The position numbers were made by a program, and so were the translations under genes. 64,000 nt of DNA from Acorus gramineus (lineage: Eukaryota > Streptophyta > Magnoliopsida > Acorales > Acoraceae): assembly GCA_030737835.1 (NCBI GenBank), contig JAUJYN010000016.1:1961001-2025000 (forward strand). Direction: 5' to 3'. Positions 44,678-57,059 of the stretch are shown piece after piece. The notes under the pieces were generated by a model, which made no database searches, had not been told where the DNA came from, and saw only the letters and a list, made by a program, of their open reading frames with translations. Every line of letters starts with the position of its first letter. The first letter of the stretch is position 1.

Positions 44678-44756
44678 GATGCGCTCGACGCGCGTAGTCG
44701 TGCGTCGCGCATCGATGGGGCATCCTAGCTATACTACTTGTGTAGATAAGTAGTAT
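44678..44756 (+). other. T2 post-donor hairpins
   Basis: Just after a GTGAGTGG donor-like site, GATGCG..CGCATC and CGACGCGCG..CGTGCGTCG stack into one long stem with a TAGT loop (44678-44713). A second 9-bp stem ATACTACTT/AAGTAGTAT follows (44731-44756). The place equals that of the T1 hairpin though the sequence is unrelated. Copies lie at about 23700-23785, 48345-48420 and 59685-59765. Confidence 0.7.
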
Positions 44757-46507
44757 GGCCATGCTTGAACTATAATATGTTAGATATCTTGCATGCTAGG
44801 CTTATATTGCATGTATTTCTGTAATGTGTATGGATGTATAGAATATGACATGCCTTAGGTAGTATTGTAATACTACTGCCACCATATTAATTAGAATATC
44901 CTGCATGATTAAGTCTGGGTTAATAATGGGCACCTGCCTAATATTCCCTTGCGATAAGACTCGAGGGCGTGGTGTAGTTGTTGCGCCCATGCTAATGGGG
45001 CAAGGCTATGACCAACTTCATGAGATGATGATCTCTCTCACCCTCTCTCTTTGCACGAACTGAGTAAGTGGATGCGATTTTCTACTCGTGTCACGCCCCA
45101 GGGCGGCCGTCCCCGAGACGTGGCAATAATGAAGTATCAGCTATCAAGTACAAGAGGTCAATAATGACTCCAATAAATAACACACAAGCTGGCAAACCAA
45201 TGATAACTGATAACTCAACTGAAAAGCGGAAGCATAAGATATCAATAATGTCTGTAAACCAAAAACATTATTACAGACTCGAATACACAATCACTGTCTT
45301 GTGAGAGCCAAGTCTAGTCCAAATATAATACAATCTGTGCCACATGCACGATTTACAATACATAAAATGACTCTAGGACTGCTGACAGCCTCGCACTCGC
45401 CACCCGTCGGAAGAACGCTCCACGCCCATAAGACCACTCCACAGGGAAGCTCCAGCTCCACGCTCAACACTGCCCCTGAAAAGAAACAGTATGCGATGGG
45501 TGAGCTACAAGCTCAGTGAGTGGTTGGAAACCAATCCCCATTACAACAGTTGAATACTAAAACAATTTCTTTTCAAGGAAAAACATGGGCAGAAACCCAA
45601 TGGATAACAAGGTCACATGGCAGCGCGACCAACCTCACCCTCACTCCCGAAGGAAGACTCTTGGGACTTTTGGGGAGAGACCATACCGTTGGTCGAAGAG
45701 ACGCGGAATTACTGGTCCACACAACACTACTGGATCACCAACCTCACCCTCACTCCCGGAGGGAGACTCTTGGGACTCTTGGGGAGAGATCATACCGTTG
45801 GTCGAAGATACCTGAAGTTACTGGTCTACACAACACTACTGGATGATCTACATCGAGATAACTGCCCAACGATGTCTTTGAACATTGATATACAACCGGA
45901 CCCAACAACTATGGGAACGGATGAACAACGAATGGGTCACGCGGCGATGTGTCTTTACCTCATCCTCACCCTCACCCTTTAGAGGTGACATAGGACTTTT
46001 GGAAGAGACTTAGACTGCTCTACACCCTTGATCCACCGGTAGCCCTTTCCCCGCGTAGCTTCTCCCTGGTATACACCCACGATCAGTACGCTTCCAAACG
46101 CATCGGTGGTACCTACGGATGGGAGCCCTCTGTCAGGACAGCTTTTCCAACGTCGGGGAGTTCCTACATCGGATCCAACAAAGGGAAGAACGATTTCACG
46201 CTTGCAATATCATTCGTTAGCCCTCTCCCGGGTAGCCTCTACCTGGTATACTCCCACGATCAGTACGCTTCCGAACGCATCAGTGGTACCTACGGATGGG
46301 AGCCCTCTGTCAGGACAGCTACAACCCGGGCCGCTTCAACACAGACGACATTGGAAGGAAACACTCCATATTCGCAAAGCGAACCCAATGGAAAAACAAC
46401 TACTCTCAATAATCACATATCGATGATATCGAATATGCACAATCACATATCAATTAATCATAGGGATACTCCCTAACATGGATTTATATCATAAACAACA
46501 TGCATAC

Positions 46508-46978
46508 AAGGTATGGCCCACTTAAAAATGCATACATGGTCATTAATCATATAAGCACACAAGGCATAACTTAAGTATGCGTTGGATATCACCAACTTAA
46601 ATGGGAAGGATCAAGCGCGATCTCGCGCATTAACTGGTGCATGCCAATATTCCAAATGAACCTGAGTCGAGTAGGAAATCGCATCTACTTACTCAGTTCG
46701 TACAAAGGGAGAGGGCGAGAGAGAGCTCATCATCTCTTGAAGTTGGTCATAGCTTTGCCCCACTATCATGGGCGCAAAACTACACCACGCCCTCGAGTCT
46801 TACCGCAAGGGAATATTAGGCGTGTGCCCATTATTAGCCCAGACTTAATCATACTGGATATTCCAATTAATATGGTAGGAGTAGTATTACAAGACTACCT
46901 AAGGCATGCCATATTCTATATACACCCATACACATTACAGAATACATGCCCATACTAGAGGGGCGCTCTGATACCAAA
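46508..46978. repeat. 470-bp segment duplicated on both sides of LTR-G
   Basis: 46505-46966 and 50593-51054 are nearly the same sequence. The right copy starts exactly at the LTR-G end. The left copy ends in CTCTGATACCA directly before LTR-G. TACAA begins both copies (46505 and 50593). Confidence 0.85.
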
Positions 46979-49900
46979 TGTTATGCCTGTGTCATTTGGA
47001 GCCATTTCGGTTAAGCCTTGGTCACATCTAGGTCATTCAGGGCCTTTTTCTTTTTCGATCGGAGTCGCTAAAATTTTTGGCTTTTAGCTACCTGTGGGAG
47101 TTGGAGTACTCTGATTGAAAATCTAACTGCATATTATGGGTCCTGGTACTGTTTCGTACTACCCATAAAAATTTCATCGAATTTCGGTAACGTTTTGAAA
47201 AATATGCAGTTCTGAACCGTATCCGGGTTTTGAGAGTTCCTGGTTGGTCGAATAGTGTGAGATATTTTGGGGATGTGGTGACCCTTGGTAACCTTACCCC
47301 CACCTTGCTTGGGGATGAAGAAACCATTGGTTATTTGATTTGTGAGTGGGTGAGCCTAACCCTAACTTCACCCCCCCTTATGGTCACCCCTAAACACTAT
47401 TTGGGCTTGAAAAAGACATTTTTGCCCTCTCTCTCTCTCTCCCCCTCTCTCCCATTTCGTGGAACTCTCTCAAGCTCCCTCTCTTGGTCTTTTTTTCCCC
47501 TCTTTGTGTGTGGAGAAGGAGGAGGAAGAAGCAAATGAAGGAGAAGGTGAAGAAGGAAGCACAAAGAAGGTGAGTTTTGTGTATGTGTTGTTGTTGTGGT
47601 TTCTCCTCTCTCAAGCTCCCTCTCATGTCTCCCCCCCCCCTGTTTTTCAGCCAAAGAAGGCTGAGGAGATGCTGATGAGGTGGTGGTAGTGGTGGTGGTC
47701 GTGGGTGTGTCGAGAACCCCGCATCTCCCATTTCCCTCCCCCTGTTTTGGTAAGGCAGCACTCTGTATTTTAAAGATCTCAGTGAATCTAGTATTTCGAG
47801 GCACATTTCTAGGATTATGTCTTCATATGATATGATCATCTATGTGTCTAGTTGTTATATATGAAATTTGGGGTCATTGTGATATCTGTGGTGTAAGTTA
47901 GAACCAGTTTTGCATGGCCTGTCCAGATTCACGTAGGAATTGACCTGCTTCTGGAAATAATTTATTTTGGGCTTGTAGAGGCAAAATTAGATTAGAACCA
48001 GTCTTCATGGATTATGATCCCAGAATATCATAGAATGTGCATGATTTATTTCATAATTTGTGGAAGTGTATTGGGTGCTGTGGAGACCAATTAGTAGGGC
48101 TGGTTGCAGCAGGTTTGGCAGTTTTGCTTGGTTGAGTGTCAAGGAGTTGTTTGCATGTGTCTTGTGTGATAATATGGAAGTATTAAGGGTTAGGGTCTTC
48201 ATGAAGTAGGCTTATTTGTGTGATAGGAGGTTCCATATTTGAATAGTGGATCATTGGTTGTATTTTGCAGATCTCGTAGACCGGACGAGCGACGATCCGG
48301 GTATCTGTGAGTGGTTTGATCCAATCCCCCCCCCCCCCCGAGAGATGCGCTCGACGCGCGTAGTCGTGCGTCGCGCATCGATGGGGCATCCTAGCTATAC
48401 TACTTGTGTAGATAAGTAGTATGGCCATGCTTAAGCTATAATATGTTAGATATCTTGCATGGTAGGCTTATATACATGTATTGTTTTCATGTATGAATGT
48501 TGTGTTGCATGAGCCCCTCTAATATGGGCATGCATTTTTGTAATGTGTATGGATGTATAGAATATGGCATGCCTTAGGTAGTATTGTAATACTACTCCCA
48601 CCATATAAATTGGAATATCCAACATGATTAAGTCTAGGTTAATAACGGGCACCTGCCTAATATTCCCTTGCGATAAGACTCGAGGGCGTGGTGTAGTTGT
48701 TGCGCCCATGCTAATGGGGCAAAGCTATGACCAACTTCATGAGATGATGATCTCTCTCGCCGTCTCCCTCTGCACGAACTGAGTAAGTAGAGGCGATTTC
48801 CTACTCGACTCGGGTTTGTTTGGAATATTAGCATTCACCTGTTAGTGCGCGAGATCGCGCTTGACCCTTCCCTTTTAAGTTGGCGATATCCAACGCATGT
48901 TAGTGTATATTTTGGATGTTTATACGATTAGTGCCCTCATATGCATGTGTAGTTAGGCCTTGCCTTGTATGTATGTTGCATGATGTGTTGTTTATGCCAG
49001 ATACTCATGTTAGGGAGAAACCCTATAGTTAAGCATATGTTATTGTGCATGTGGATCAAGTTCCTTCAGTGATAGAATTCTCCTGTAATAATTATGCGCA
49101 TGTTAAAACTGATTAGGCCTATCTGAAATAGGCGTGGGTATGACCCGTTGTCGGGTTGTACCTTATTAGTTAGAGCGCTAGCGATGTAATCGCCCCGTGC
49201 ATCTGAGCGATGCACTCGTTTGGAATTCAGGAGAATTCATTATCTTATCGGTTTTGTTAAGCCGGTAGTTGTGGCATTAAGCTGGGCCTACCCGTGCGAG
49301 GCGTGTATATGAACCGCCCGTTGGGTTATGTGCCATGGGATTATTTCTGCGTGAGAGCAGAGGCAACCCCCCCCCCCCCCTTGTGTCCGAGCGACGCAAC
49401 CGTGTGGGAGTGCAATAGTATTCGATATCATCGATATGTGATTATCGAGAGTAGTTGTTTTTCCATTGGGTTCGCATTGCGAACATGGAATGGTTACTCC
49501 CAATGTCGTCCGTGATGAAGAGGCCTGGGTTGTAGCTGTCCTGACAGAGGGCTTCCATCTGTAGGTACCACCGATGCGTTTGGAAGCGTACTGATCGTGG
49601 GAGTATACAGACAGAGGCTAACCGGGGAAAGGGCTACCGCTGGACTAAGGGTGTAGAGGATTCTAATCTCTCCAAAAGTCCTATGTCACCTCTAAAGGGT
49701 GAGGGTGAGGATGAGGTGAAGACACGTCGCCGCGAGACCCATTCGTTATTCGTCTGTTCCCATAGTTGTTGGGTCCGGTTGCGTATCGATGTTCAAAGAC
49801 ATTGTTAGGCAGTTATCTCGATGTAGATGACCTAGTAGCGTTGTGTAGACCAGTAATTCCGGGTCTCTTCGACCAACGGTATGGTCTCTCCCCAAGAGAC

Positions 49901-50592
49901 CCAAGAGTCTCCCTCCGGGAGTGAGGGTGAGGGTGAGGTTGGTGATTCAGTAGTGTTGTGTGGACCAGTAATTCCGCGTCTCTTTGACCAACGGTATGGT
50001 CTCTCCCCAAAAGTCCCAAGAGTCTTCCTCCGGGAGTGAGGGTGAGGGTGAGGTTGGTCGCGCCGCCGCGTGACCTTGTTATCCATTGGGTTTCTACCCA
50101 TGTTTTCCTTGAAAGGAAATTGCTTTAGTATTGAACTGTTGTATTGGTGATTGGTTTCCAGCCACTCACTGAGCTTGTAGCTCACCCCTCGCATACTGTT
50201 TCTTTTCAGGGGCAGTGTTAGGCGTGGAGTTGGAGCTTTCCTGTGGCGTGGTCTTATGGGCGTGGAGCGTTCTTCCGGCGGGTGGCGAGTGCGAGGCTGT
50301 CAGCAGTCCTAGAGTCATTTTATGTATTGTAAATCGTGCATGTGGCACAGGTTGTATTTTATTTGGACTAGACTTGGCTCTCACAGGACAGTGATTGTGT
50401 ATTCGAGTCTGTAATAATGTTTTTGGTTTACAGACATTGTTGATATCTTATGCTTCCGCTTTTCAGTCATTTATCATTATCTTTGCTTTGGCACCTTGTG
50501 TATTGTTGTTGGAGTCTTTGTTGACCTCAGGTATTGATAGCTGATATTTCATTATTGCCACGTCTCGGGGACGGCCGCCCTGGGGCGTGACA
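46979..50592 (+). mobile_element. LTR-G, T2 LTR
   Basis: Starts TGTTATGCCTGTGTC, ends GGGGCGTGACA; 3,614 bp; very close to LTR-L. It has no simple TSD: CCAAA before, TACAA after. The left flank carries the reverse complement of a tRNA-Met-type primer-binding site. It contains a donor-like AAG|GTGAGT near 47570, a 36-nt exon-like segment 48271-48306 and a 3' splice-like module 50163-50208. Confidence 0.85.
48271..48306 (+). other. 36-nt exon-like segment (LTR-G)
   Basis: CAG ends at 48270 and GTGAGT starts at 48307. It is identical in layout to LTR-L. Confidence 0.6.
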
Positions 50593-51769
50593 TACAAGGT
50601 ATGGCCCACTTAAAAATGCATACATGGTCATTAATCATATAAGCACACAAGGCATAACTTAAGTATGCGTTGGATATCACCAACTTAAATGGGAAGGGTC
50701 AAGCGTGATCTCGCGCATTAACAGGTTCATGCCAATATTCCAAATGAACCTGAGTCGAGTAGGAAATCGCATCTACTTACTCAGTTCGTACAAAGGGAGA
50801 GGGCGAGAGAGCTCATCATCTCTTGAAGTTGGTCATAGCTTTGCCCCACTATCATGGGCGCAAAACTACACCACACCCTCGAGTCTTATCGCAAGTGAAT
50901 ATTAGGCGTGTGCCCATTATTAGCCCAGACTTAATCATACTGGATATTCCAATTAATATGGTAGGAGTAGTACTACGAGACTACCTAAGGCATGCCATAT
51001 TCTATACATCCATACACATTACATAATACATGCCCATACTAGAGGGGCGCATGCGATACAATCATTCATACATGGATATAATACATGCAATATAAGCCTA
51101 GCATGCAAGATATCTAACATATTAGAGTTTAAGCATGGCCATACTACTTATCTACACAAGTAGTATAGCCCAGGATGCCCCATCGATGCGCGATGCGCGA
51201 CGCACAACTACCCGCGTCGAGCACATCGAAGGGGTGGGGGGATTGGATCAAACCACTCACCGCAACCCGGGTCATCGCGCATCGCAAGGCAGCACTCGAG
51301 CAGGGCAAGCGGGGCAGCACGCATGCAGGGGGAGGCATGCACACGCTGTTATATATGTGTCACTTTTTGGCCTATTGGCAACCATTGGAGCATTTTTAGC
51401 AGTTTTAAAATTTTTATGTTTTTCGATCGGAACCGCATAATTTTGGACTGTTAGCTATCGTCCTGAGCTAGAGGACTCCGATTAGAAATTGACTGCATAT
51501 TATGTGTCCTGGTGCCATTTTAAGCCACTCATGAAAATTTCATCGAATTCCGGCAACGTTTCCGGACTTCGCTTCCAACCCTTGGTATGATCTTTTTCTT
51601 CTCTTTTCTTGCATAGATGTATGCTAGGGGGATGGATCTAGGGTTGGGTGGTGGTCGGAGGCGGTGGGTGGCCGTCGGGGGCAGTGGGAGGCGGTCGGGG
51701 GCCGTCGGAGGCTTTTGGGTGGTGGTGGAGGTGCTCGGGCTGGTGGGAGATGTTCTCGGGCAGCAGGCA

Positions 51770-52420
51770 GAGCAGCGGCAGCGGCTCAGGCAGCGCGTGC
51801 GTGCTCGGGCGTGCGTGCGTGCGGCGTGCGCGCAGGCGCGCGCGGGAGGCGTGCTGTGCTGGTCGTGCAGGACGCGCTGGATGGGCTGGCAGTGCTGACG
51901 TGTGGGCTGGGGGCCTCAGGCAGCACAGGCAGCGAGCGCAGGAGCTGGCTGGGCGTGCGCGCGAGCGTGCGCGCGGGCGTGCGCTCGGGGGAGCAGCTGC
52001 GCGCGGGTCTGGTGCAAGGGCTGGTCGATTGGCTGGTGCAGGGTGGTGCGTGCGCGAGGTGCTTGCCGAGGTAGTGGTGGTGCGTGCGCGAGGTGCTGGC
52101 CGAGGCAGTGGTGGTGTGTGCGCGAGGTGGTGGCCGAGGGCAGTGCGCGTGGAAGGGTGTGCAGAGTGCGCGCGGAGGGCGCGGTGAGGCGGCCGTGGTG
52201 CGCGCGAGGCGCGGCGAGGCGGCGGTGGTGCGCGCGAGGCGCGGCGAGGTGGCGGAGGTGCGCGCGGGGTGCGTGCGGGGCGAGGCGCCGCGCGCGGGAG
52301 CGTGCGGGGTGCTCGCGGGCCGGCGCAAGGCGTGCGGGGTGCGTGGGCTGAAGCGCGGCGGCGCACCCGGGCGGTCGGGTGGCCGTGCGGGTGGTTGCCG
52401 GCCGTGCGGGTGGTTGCCGG
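51770..52420. repeat. CpG-dense block in LTR-H
   Basis: GTGCGCGCGAGGCGCGGCGAGG-type units near 52195-52260, in the same place as in LTRs J and M. Confidence 0.75.
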
Positions 52421-52522
52421 GGGTGTTGGGTGTTTGATTTGGGATTTTGGGTGTCTATTTGTGTATGTTGTTTTTGGGGTATCTGTGGATTATACTCACC
52501 AAATTAATACCTTGTCTTGTAG

Positions 52523-52629
52523 ATCTCGACGGACGGTCGCGCATCGACCCGAGTTCCGGTGAGTGGGACAACCCAACCCAGTTTGGGAGGCGCTACATGC
52601 CATGGAGCGTGTACCGTCCTCCCCTGGGG
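52523..52629 (+). other. 36-nt exon-like segment and hairpin (LTR-H)
   Basis: The acceptor is TAG (52520-52522) instead of CAG; 36-nt segment 52523-52558; donor G|GTGAGT. The hairpin 52577-52629 uses GGGAGG/CCTCCC and an inner stem around ACATGC/GCGTGT. Confidence 0.65.
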
Positions 52630-53347
52630 CTTATAGTTAGTATTAACTGTTATTTTGAATCCATGTAAGCATGATGTGTGTGTGTAGAATGCATGCCACC
52701 CTAGACTTGTATGTTAGGGACTTGCACCCTTAGGTTTTGTGCATGAGCCGTGTATCATGTCACCCCGTTATCATGCTAGGAAAGCCCCGACCTGTGCATG
52801 CGTCCTATTAGTTTGATTTATTTAATTAAATGCAAGCTTTAATATTGATAGATGCTTAGGGAATATAAGGGGGCCTTGCGAGGTTAACATTGAGACCCGG
52901 GTTAGGGTACTCCGTGTTCCTCGTTTGGTTGTCAGATGTCCTACATCGGGACCTCAGGTTACCCTCCCAAGGTCTCTTTTCCCCTTTTTGGTCTTATTTA
53001 TTTCCCCGCATCCTAGTTATGCGCGCTGGTGGAATTCTGAGGAATTCGAGACATTAGAGTCGTAGAGATGTGCTGTCAGCGGATCCGAGTGGATCATATG
53101 CGATGGATAGGCTGTTCTGTTCCCTTCGTCGGATCCGTGTAGAGACTACCTCAGCGTTAGACAGGTTGTCCCGTGCAGGGGCTCCCATTAGTAGGCGCCT
53201 CCTGATTTGGTGAAGGACTGTGCTGAACATGGGAGTGGCCAAACGACCTACGGAGTGAGGAGAGACTATCGGTGGACCAAGGGTGACCAACAGCCTAGTC
53301 AGTCCCAAGAGCCTAGGTCACCTGTTGAGAGGTGAGGGTGAGGGTAT

Positions 53348-53430
53348 GGTGGGCCGGCGATGCGGCGACCCACTGGATTGCGTGAGGATGATTATCAACC
53401 CGCTAAGTCCCAACATCCTTGGTCACCTGT

Positions 53431-53461
<31 letters not shown>

Positions 53462-53488
53462 ATGGGGTTCGGCGATGTAACGAACCCC
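53348..53488 (+). repeat. Hairpin units and long GGGTGA run (LTR-H)
   Basis: Hairpins at 53348-53374 and 53464-53488 (stem GGGGTTC/GAACCCC). Between them lie five GGGTGA-type repeats (about 53430-53462), which satisfy the four-G3-run pattern of a G-quadruplex. Confidence 0.8.
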
Positions 53489-54813
53489 CGGTCTTGTGGT
53501 TAATATGAACTGTATGCATGGGTTGTGCTATTCACTGAGCGTGTGGCTCACCCCTCGCATATTATCTTTTTCAGTGATCTCTGGGGGAGGAGCTTCCCGA
53601 GCGACTACACCAGTAGAGGAGTAGCGCCGCGTCCCACGAGTTTTGAGGCCATCAGCACCCTTCTTTCAGTTGTATGTATATATTCTGTGCTTGGGCACCT
53701 AGTTGGATTATGTATGGATTTTATTTGTGTATATATGGACATGTTGGCTCTCACAGGACGTATGATTGTGTATCGAGTCTGTAGTATGTTTTGACTACAG
53801 ACTCAGTCTTTTAGCTTCTGCATTTGGTGTATATATTATGTCAGCCCTGCTTTTTATCTGTGTTGTGATTTTTAGTTGTTGTTTGTGGTATATTATTGAA
53901 CTCTTGTTACTGATATCATATATACACTTGCCGCGTCCCGGGGACGGCCGCCCTGGGGCGTGACACACGCGGGGCAGCACTCGGGTTGCACAGGCAGGGC
54001 AAGGCGCGCTGGTCACAGTCGTAGGGAACGTCGCAGGACGCACTGGTCATAGTCTCTCGGCGCGCTGGGCACAGACGCAGGACGCGCTGGGCACAGACAC
54101 AGGGCACACCATAGGACGCGCTGGGCACAGACGCAGAGCACGCCTGGCACAGACGCAGGGCACGCCGCAGGGCACCCTGGGCACAGGCGCAGGGCGCGCT
54201 GGGCACAGACGCAGGGCACGCCTGGCACAGACGCAGGGCACGCCTGGCACAGACGCAGGGGCTGGCAGGCCAGCAGGCAGGTCACGTTGGGCACAGCTGC
54301 TGGGCATGAGCGCTGGTGCTGGCAGGGCAGCAGACAGAGCATGCTGGGCACAGGCAGCACACACAGGGCAGCAGACACACGGGAACACCGACAACCCTAC
54401 ACCCAAGCACACACAAACCAAAACACAATCACTTAGCATGCACCACCTCCCAACACACCCAATGAGCTGAAAAACCAGAAAAAAGAAGAAGGGAAAGCTT
54501 ACCAAGAGAAGGGGAAAGGGAAGGGGGAGGTGTGGGATCTCGCAAGCACGCCCATGACCACCTCGACCACCACCACCACCACCACCCCTTCAGCCTTCAT
54601 TCCTTTTCTTCTTGCTAAACCAGAGGGGAGGGGGGATCCACGGATATCATTAGGGGGGAGAAATAGGAGGAGGAGAGGGATGAGACAACAACAATGGCAC
54701 ACACCTTCTCTTCTTTGCTCTTCCAAGCACTCCTTCCTCATCTTCCCCTTCTAAAACTCTACCAAACACACTGAAGAGGGCTGGACCAAAGAGAGTGAGA
54801 GAGGAGACATTTT

Positions 54814-54839
54814 GGGGGGGGGGGGGGGGGGGGGGGGGG
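54814..54839. repeat. 26-base G homopolymer
   Basis: A pure G run beside the TATA box of LTR-F. The element I copies have only a short C/G tract here. It is either a slippage expansion or a sequencing artefact. Confidence 0.85.
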
Positions 54840-55562
54840 ACATTATATAGCCAAAGTGGGGTTCAAAGGACAAAAATCGTCCATGACCCGAAATTCTGTA
54901 CATGCTTTACTAGAACAGCCATAACTTCCTCAATACAGCTCTGAATTGCACAATTCGAAATCCACTGGAAAGCCAAGAAGATTATATACAACTTTCATGT
55001 TTATGCTCAGATTAAATAACCCCTCTAGCTATTTACAAATGTGAGCTAAACATCGAACAGGGCTGATGCCAGGATTTTCTCATCCCCGGGGTATACTTGA
55101 AAAAATACCCATAACTTTTACTACATGAATCCAGTTGATCCAATTCCACCTTTGTATGAAAGCTAACTAAAAAATGAGCATCTTATGATAAAATCATATT
55201 TAAATCTCTTCATCTTCGACATTAACAAAATTAAATTCGAATACCAATCGGAATGCATAACTTCTACAAAGATGTCAGAATGCGACGCGAATTTACAGGT
55301 AGGCCAATGCCAATACCAAGAGAACAATTATGCAGACAGATTTTCAATCAGAGTACTCTAAATCCTGCAGGTAGCTAAAAACCAAAATTTTAGCTACTCC
55401 GATTGAAAAAATATATGCCTCCAAATGAATCATGTCTAACAACTCGACTCAGTTCGTTTGGAATATTGGCATGCACCTGTTAGTGCGTAAGATTTGCGCT
55501 TGACCCTTATCTTTTAAGTTGGTGATATCCAACGCATGCTTAAGTTATACCTTGTGTGCTTG

Positions 55563-56759
55563 TTTTAGAAGTTATCTTAGGTTGCTGACATGCCTCCTCG
55601 CATCCGTTGACGTGGACGTGACCCCCCTGGACCCACCCTTAAGTTGTCGACTGGGTCGACTGATTAGGATCAGTTGTTGGATCCCTTGTTGTGGTTTTAA
55701 GGCTTGGGTAGGAGATTCCAGGCCAGTAGTATGATAGTGATGAATTGGTCGCATTTCTAAGGTATGGATTGCGTCTCGAAAATGGGGCTTCTTTCTTGTG
55801 CATCGGTATTGCTGGTAACCATTGAGTTCACGTGCAGCGCCAGTTTCAAGTTTTGAGGATGTGGCGTATTGCTCATTAAGGGGTGATGTCTTCTTCCAGC
55901 CTTCCTACTCAGGATTAAGGGGCCTTGCGGGGTCATCGTTGAGATCCGGCCTAGGGTACTCCATGTTCCATGTTTGGTTATCGGGATATCCTATATCGAG
56001 GCCTCATGGTGCCCTCCCAAGGTTTCTTTTCCCAGTCAAGGAATACCTTTGAAGCATCTAATTGATGATTGATTTTTCCTCTCACTTGGAAGGTGCTGTA
56101 GCGAGTGGTGATGCATACGATCGGGATTTGGTGCGTCCTACTGCAACTTGGTGGGGGATCACTTGTGGACAAGGTTCCATAGTGGCATCTGGAGTCGCTT
56201 CGATATATCATTGTGTGTTGTAGCTGCCAGGTTGAGGCCAGAGCCCTATGTGGTGCTCCCAGATACTATGCTTGTTGTTGCGCCCATATGGCAGAAATAG
56301 TGGGCTTGGGAGGCTACCAGGTAGAAGCCACACCGGGAGAGTGCTACTGGATGATGTCGAGAGCATGGACTCCCCGTGATGAATCTGCCCATGGAGTGCA
56401 GGATGCTAGAGTTCCAACGGTTATAGTTGAGCGACCTATCTCTGGCGGCATGTGAAGCACAGTTGTGGATACTGTCGCGTTTTGCCCACATTGGTCGCAA
56501 GAGGAGACGTGATGCTAACGTTCGTGATGGGACTCAACCGCCTTATCAGAGATAGATGATGTCGCATAGGCATTGTCGAGGTTTGACGACCCCCCTTCTT
56601 GCGTGTCTTGTGGATTAAGTGCGGTTGAACGGCTTACCAAGCGTGTAAGTGTCATCATGAGCGCCATCCATGCTCGAGGAGCAGAATCTGGACTTAATTG
56701 TTCGAGGTGTTGTTTTGATCTTCCCGTGAGGATTGAAGATCAGGTACCCCTTGCTGTGA
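55563..56759 (+). mobile_element. Element I interior without recognisable genes
   Basis: A short MPPRIR start at 55589 resembles the beginning of chromovirus Gag but stops after six codons. The GGGGCCTTG block at about 55918-56050 is LTR-derived and shared with element J. The rest is degenerate. Confidence 0.45.
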
Positions 56760-56945
56760 ATTGATGATCTATTTGACCAGCTCTGAGAGCGAGTGTCTTC
56801 TGTTAGATCAATCTTCACACAAGGGTACCACAAGTTGGAGATCCCGGAGTTGGACATCCTGTAGATGGCCTTTCGTGACCGTTTCGGGCACTACGAATTT
56901 TAAGTACTGCCGTCAAGGTTGACGAATGCGTCGGATGCCTTCGTG
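56760..56945 (+). pseudogene. RT fragment of element I
   Basis: One frame reads IDDLFDQL, GYHKLEI, AFRDRFGHYEF and RLTNASDAFVDL with in-frame stops near 56784, 56867 and 56901. This is the chromovirus RT segment just before the YxDD motif. It ends abruptly and the catalytic centre and RNase H are deleted. Confidence 0.75.
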
Positions 56946-57059
56946 GATCTCAAAAGTTTTATTTGTCCTCCGTGAACTACTTTGGGGTAGTCTTCATTGG
57001 GATTGCTAGTGGTGCGATGAAAAGGCGTTATGGGTGACCTTGTTTCCCCAGGTTGGCGT

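Larger units (their letters stand above)
51347..53965 (+). mobile_element. LTR-H, solo T1 LTR
   Basis: Perfect TSD CACGC (51342-51346, 53966-53970); 2,619 bp. It is shorter than other T1 copies because part of the leader near 51570 is missing. It contains a CpG block, 36-nt segment 52523-52558, hairpin 52577-52629, hairpin units 53348-53374 and 53464-53488, and a 3' splice-like module 53533-53574. It is inserted in LTR-F. Confidence 0.95.
45089..55441 (-). mobile_element. LTR-F, solo T2 LTR with nested G and H
   Basis: Perfect TSD ACTCG (45084-45088, 55442-55446). Minus-strand ends TGTTAGACATG and GGGGCGTGACA. Native pieces: 45089-46978, 50593-51346 and 53971-55441. About 0.4 kb is missing near 46440 between two AATCACATAT copies. 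A TATA box lies at 54841-54850 (minus), next to a 26-base G run. It sits in the 5' LTR of element I. Confidence 0.9.
43211..55562 (+). mobile_element. 5' LTR of element I (truncated, interrupted by LTR-F)
   Basis: It starts TGTTATGCCTGTGTC. It matches the 3' LTR up to the TTGTGTGCTT at about 55562 (equivalent to about 60211) and then jumps to interior DNA, so about 1.8 kb of LTR plus the primer-binding site are deleted. A TATA box lies near 43800, a donor-like G|GTAAGC at 44120, a repeat block at 44230-44640 and hairpins at 44678-44756. Confidence 0.88.

Noticed and set aside
44152..44753. Cys/Ala/Pro-rich frames of up to 187 codons, also at 59164-59736 and 54013-54505
   Set aside because: They follow the TGTGCCCAGCGCGCC minisatellite in all frames; they have no fold or signal-peptide pattern.
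53430..53462. Interstitial telomere repeat
   Set aside because: The hexamer is GGGTGA, not TTTAGGG or TTAGGG, and belongs to the LTR minisatellite.
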